DNA of 64,000 nucleotides from Duganella zoogloeoides (GTDB taxonomy: Bacteria > Pseudomonadota > Gammaproteobacteria > Burkholderiales > Burkholderiaceae_D): assembly GCF_034479515.1 (NCBI RefSeq), contig NZ_CP140152.1:3720001-3784000 (forward strand). Direction: 5' to 3'. Below are positions 61,580 to 64,000 of this stretch, one piece after another. Positions within the stretch are counted from its first letter, which is position 1, and every line of letters begins with the position of its first letter. A program made the translations under genes and the position numbers. The notes under the pieces were generated by a model that was not told the origin of the DNA, ran no database searches, and was given only the letters and a program-made list of their open reading frames with translations.

Positions 61580-61788
61580 ATTGCGGTCCTGCTGTAAGCG
61601 GCTGTGTAACTGATGGTCCAGGAAGCGGTAACGCAGGGCTGACGCTGGCGGAGTAGATCCGTGAGGATTTCCTTAAAGGCATCATAGCACCCCGGGCACG
61701 ATCGAGCCCCTGCCTACTTCCTACAGAACACGCCACGTATCGCTCACATGCCTGATCGTGCGCCATCCGCGCAGCCCCACCGCCTGCC

Positions 61789-62721
61789 TCAGCCGACCAG
61801 TGTCGCCACTGTTTTGCCCGGCGTGGACCCGGTGCGCTGGCGCTCGATCGCCGCCGGCAGGTCGTCGAAGCGCACTACCGCAGCTACTTTCGATTGCAAG
61901 CGCCCGTGCACAACATCGTCGGCGACCGCCTGCAGGCGCGCGGTGTCGGGCGTGTTCTGGAACCACAGGCCGCGCCGCCCGGCAGGCGTGCTGGCCACGA
62001 TGTCGGGCGTGGCGGCGCTGACGATGGCGCCATGCCCGGCCAGCACCGCCCACGAGCGGGCCACCACGTCGCCGCCCGCATAGTCGAGCACCAGGTCGAT
62101 GTCGCGTACTTCGTCCTCGAAGCGCTGCCTGTCATACGCGATCACGTGGTCGGCGCCCAGGCTGCGCACGTAGTCCATGTGGCTGCTGCGCGCGGTGGCG
62201 TAGATCACGGCGCCGGCCTGGCGCGCGTACTGCACCGCGAAGCCACCGAGGCCGCCGGCCGCGCCGTGGATCAATATTCGCTGGCCGCCATGAACCGGGC
62301 CGGCCAGGTGCAGGCTGCTCCATGCCGCCACCGCTGCCAGCGGCAGGGAGGCGGCGGCGGTCATGGACATCGAGGGCGGCACCAGCGCCAGGTTGGCCTC
62401 TTTGACGGCCACCAGTTCGGCGTAGGCGCCCAGGCCGCCCAGTGGCCCCATTACGCGGTCGCCCACGCGCAGCCGGGTCACGTCCGCGCCTGCCGCTGCG
62501 ACCACGCCGGCCAGTTCGATGCCGAGCACCGCCGGCAGCTGCAGCGGGAATGCCTGGCGCACGTAGCCCTCGCGCAGCTTCCAGTCCAGCGCATTGAGGC
62601 CGGCCGCGTGCACCCGCACCACCACCTGTCCCGGGCCGGGCACCGGCGCGGCCACCGCTGCAAGCTTGAGGGCGTGGGCGCCGCCGTATTCAGTCAATAC
62701 CAATGCTCGATTGCTGTTCAT
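61789..62721 (-). CDS. NADP-dependent quinone-oxidoreductase-like zinc-less MDR enzyme
   Basis: 310 residues. 'VVRVHAAGLNALDWKLREGY' and 'LGIELAGVVAAAGADVTRLR' are the medium-chain GroES-like half, and 'RILIHGAAGGLGGFAVQYAR' is the nucleotide loop of quinone-oxidoreductases. No zinc-ligand Cys/His set is present. It is divergent from a LysR-family gene at 62821, 99 bases away. Confidence 0.9.
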   Translation of the reverse strand: MNSNRALVLTEYGGAHALKLAAVAAPVPGPGQVVVRVHAAGLNALDWKLREGYVRQAFPLQLPAVLGIELAGVVAAAGADVTRLRVGDRVMGPLGGLGAYAELVAVKEANLALVPPSMSMTAAASLPLAAVAAWSSLHLAGPVHGGQRILIHGAAGGLGGFAVQYARQAGAVIYATARSSHMDYVRSLGADHVIAYDRQRFEDEVRDIDLVLDYAGGDVVARSWAVLAGHGAIVSAATPDIVASTPAGRRGLWFQNTPDTARLQAVADDVVHGRLQSKVAAVVRFDDLPAAIERQRTGSTPGKTVATLVG

Positions 62722-62820
62722 GTGAGACCTCCTTGATTGGGTAAGGCTGCACGATAAATTGTTTCATTTGTCCTGCGAAGCCTCTAAAATCGAGACTCTG
62801 CGTATCATTATTGGAACAGC

Positions 62821-63699
62821 ATTGATTACAACGCACTCGGTGATTTTCAGCTGGTGGCCGCGCATGGCGGCTTCGGCAAGGCCAGCCGCGCCAGCGGACG
62901 GTCGAAGGCCACGCTGTCGCGGCGGGTGGCGGAGCTGGAGGAGGCGCTGGGCATCCGCCTGATCGAACGCGGCGCCCGGTCGCTCGAGCTGACCGAGGCC
63001 GGACAACTGCTGCGGGGCCGCACCGCGGGGCCGATGCACGAGGTGGCCGAAGCCGTGGCGGCGGCGCGCGACAGCGTGGCCACGCCGCGCGGCAGCTTGC
63101 GGGTGGCCGCGCCGCTGCTGTTTTCGCAGGTGGCGCTGGGCGGCATTGCGGCGCGCTTCCTGGCCCTCTACCCCGAGGTACAGATCGACGCCGTGGCCGA
63201 GGACCGGCTGGTGAATATCGTCGACGAACACTTCGACGTCTCGATCCGCATCAACCCTGCAAAGGAGAGCGCGCTGGTGGGTCGCTGCTTTGCCAGGGAC
63301 AGGATGGTGCTGGCCGCAGCACCTTCAGTGGCCAGGCCAGCGGCCGGTGGGCCCGTGCCGGCCGTGGTCACGCCCGGCTACCGCGACGGCGATACCTGGA
63401 CGGTCGCCGGCGGTTACGCCGTCGCGCCGCAGCCGGTGTTGCGGGTGTCGTCGCTGCTGATGGTGCGCGATGCGATCGCCGCCGGCGCCGGCGCGGCACT
63501 GGTGCCGCGCTCGATCATCGGCGCGCTGCTCGATGCGGGCCAGCTGGTCTCGTGGGGCATGGCCGGCGAGGAAGTGGAACTGTGGGTGCTGCACACGTCG
63601 CGCCGGCTGCAAAGCCCCAAGGTGCGCGCGTTCGTGGACTTCATGTGCGCGCAATATCCTGGGGGCGAGTTCCATGTTCCGCTTCCAGCCGCTGCTTGA
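62821..63699 (+). CDS. LysR-family regulator with unusual start
   Basis: 292 residues if read from 62821. The DNA-binding domain should begin 'I/MDYNALGDFQLVAAHGGFGK', and that position has ATT in place of ATG; the first standard start in frame is a GTG at 62854, which would remove 11 residues of the winged-helix domain. HTH helices 'GKASRASGRSKATLSRRVAE' and the effector domain ('GSLRVAAPLLFSQVALGGIA') are intact. So either an ATT start is used or the gene suffered a start-codon mutation. Divergent from the oxidoreductase gene. Confidence 0.82.
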   Translation: MDYNALGDFQLVAAHGGFGKASRASGRSKATLSRRVAELEEALGIRLIERGARSLELTEAGQLLRGRTAGPMHEVAEAVAAARDSVATPRGSLRVAAPLLFSQVALGGIAARFLALYPEVQIDAVAEDRLVNIVDEHFDVSIRINPAKESALVGRCFARDRMVLAAAPSVARPAAGGPVPAVVTPGYRDGDTWTVAGGYAVAPQPVLRVSSLLMVRDAIAAGAGAALVPRSIIGALLDAGQLVSWGMAGEEVELWVLHTSRRLQSPKVRAFVDFMCAQYPGGEFHVPLPAAA

Positions 63700-64000
63700 T
63701 GAATTCGATGAAGCGCTGGGTCTTGGCCGGCAGCAGGCGCGTCTCGGTCACCGCGTACACCGGTACCGGCTTGCCGTGCCATGCCGGCAGCACCTGGCGC
63801 AGCCGGCCCGCCGCCGCGTCGTCGGCCACGATGGCCGGCGGCATCAGGATGATGCCCTGGTCGAGTGTGGCCAGGCGCCGTAGCATTCCCACGCTGTTGA
63901 GCGCATAGCGGCAGCCCACCGCAACTTGTGTCACCACGTCCCCGCCGTGCAAGGCCCATAACCCGTTTTTGTTCATGTTGAAGCACTGGTGGCCCGCCAG
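63641..64000 (-). CDS. LysR-family regulator, C-terminal fragment (cut by window end)
   Basis: The last 119 residues only. 'VGMLRRLATLDQGIILMPPA' and 'LRQVLPAWHGKPVPVYAVTE' belong to the second half of a LysR substrate-binding domain, and 'LLPAKTQRFIEFIKQRL' is the closing helix. The frame is open to the window edge. It overlaps the convergent LysR gene by 59 bases, which is long for a real overlap but both reading frames carry family motifs. Confidence 0.8.
   Translation of the reverse strand: MAGHQCFNMNKNGLWALHGGDVVTQVAVGCRYALNSVGMLRRLATLDQGIILMPPAIVADDAAAGRLRQVLPAWHGKPVPVYAVTETRLLPAKTQRFIEFIKQRLEAEHGTRPQDIART

Noticed and set aside
1..64000. CRISPR arrays, tRNA/rRNA genes, complete IS elements or prophage
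   Set aside because: No regularly spaced repeats, cloverleaf or rRNA stretches, transposase motifs or phage structural genes were seen on reading both strands.

Overview
This is GC-rich, gene-dense DNA from a Gram-negative bacterium, most likely a betaproteobacterium of the Oxalobacteraceae (Massilia/Duganella type). The grounds are two TonB-dependent receptor systems with porin-type and RND outer-membrane proteins, an AcnB-type aconitase, a Mn-type superoxide dismutase, many LysR regulators and PAS-type sensor kinases, and codon third positions saturated with G/C. The genus is inferred from overall style, not from a marker gene. I see no rRNA, tRNA, CRISPR array or complete insertion sequence.

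Layout. 1-1428: tail of an MFS exporter, a VOC-fold protein, a relic of a short-chain dehydrogenase and a small secreted protein. 1561-16198: a large catabolic island, all on the minus strand, in three transcription units plus a TetR regulator. It holds four xylose-isomerase-like TIM-barrel proteins (one with a Tat-like leader), an MFS transporter, a GMC flavoprotein with its Tat-exported small subunit, a TonB receptor, an FMN reductase, a GH3 glucosidase and a luciferase-like monooxygenase. Gene content resembles glycoside 3-dehydrogenase (3-keto-glycoside) pathways, and all three promoters carry a related AGAAT/ATTCT element just after the -10. This is the best candidate for a little-described system.

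16410-28847: cytochrome c, two divergent PAS histidine kinases, SodA, an RsbQ-like hydrolase translationally coupled to a PAS kinase, a chemoreceptor, a QseBC/PmrAB-like two-component pair and a PBP7-type endopeptidase. 28860-38825: a porin-like barrel, a broken VOC gene, a Fur-box-controlled hybrid sigma/FecR protein with its signalling TonB receptor, a LysR gene frameshifted by a 16-bp tandem duplication, and a D-tartrate-dehydratase-like gene facing its LysR regulator.

38811-52739: a hydrolase/MarR operon behind a triple GTTAAC repeat, a cobalamin riboswitch before a TonB receptor, acnB, a TacA-like antitoxin with a truncated GNAT toxin, and a tripartite RND efflux system whose TetR regulator has two operators of identical geometry. 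52740-64000: HxlR and LysR regulators, an F420/NADP-type oxidoreductase, an OsmC-YcaO fusion, an orphan DUF2384-type antitoxin, an ArsR-led operon (desaturase, membrane protein, ABC ATPase) behind a 38-bp palindrome, a lone receiver protein, a quinone-oxidoreductase-like enzyme and two convergent LysR genes, the last cut by the window edge.
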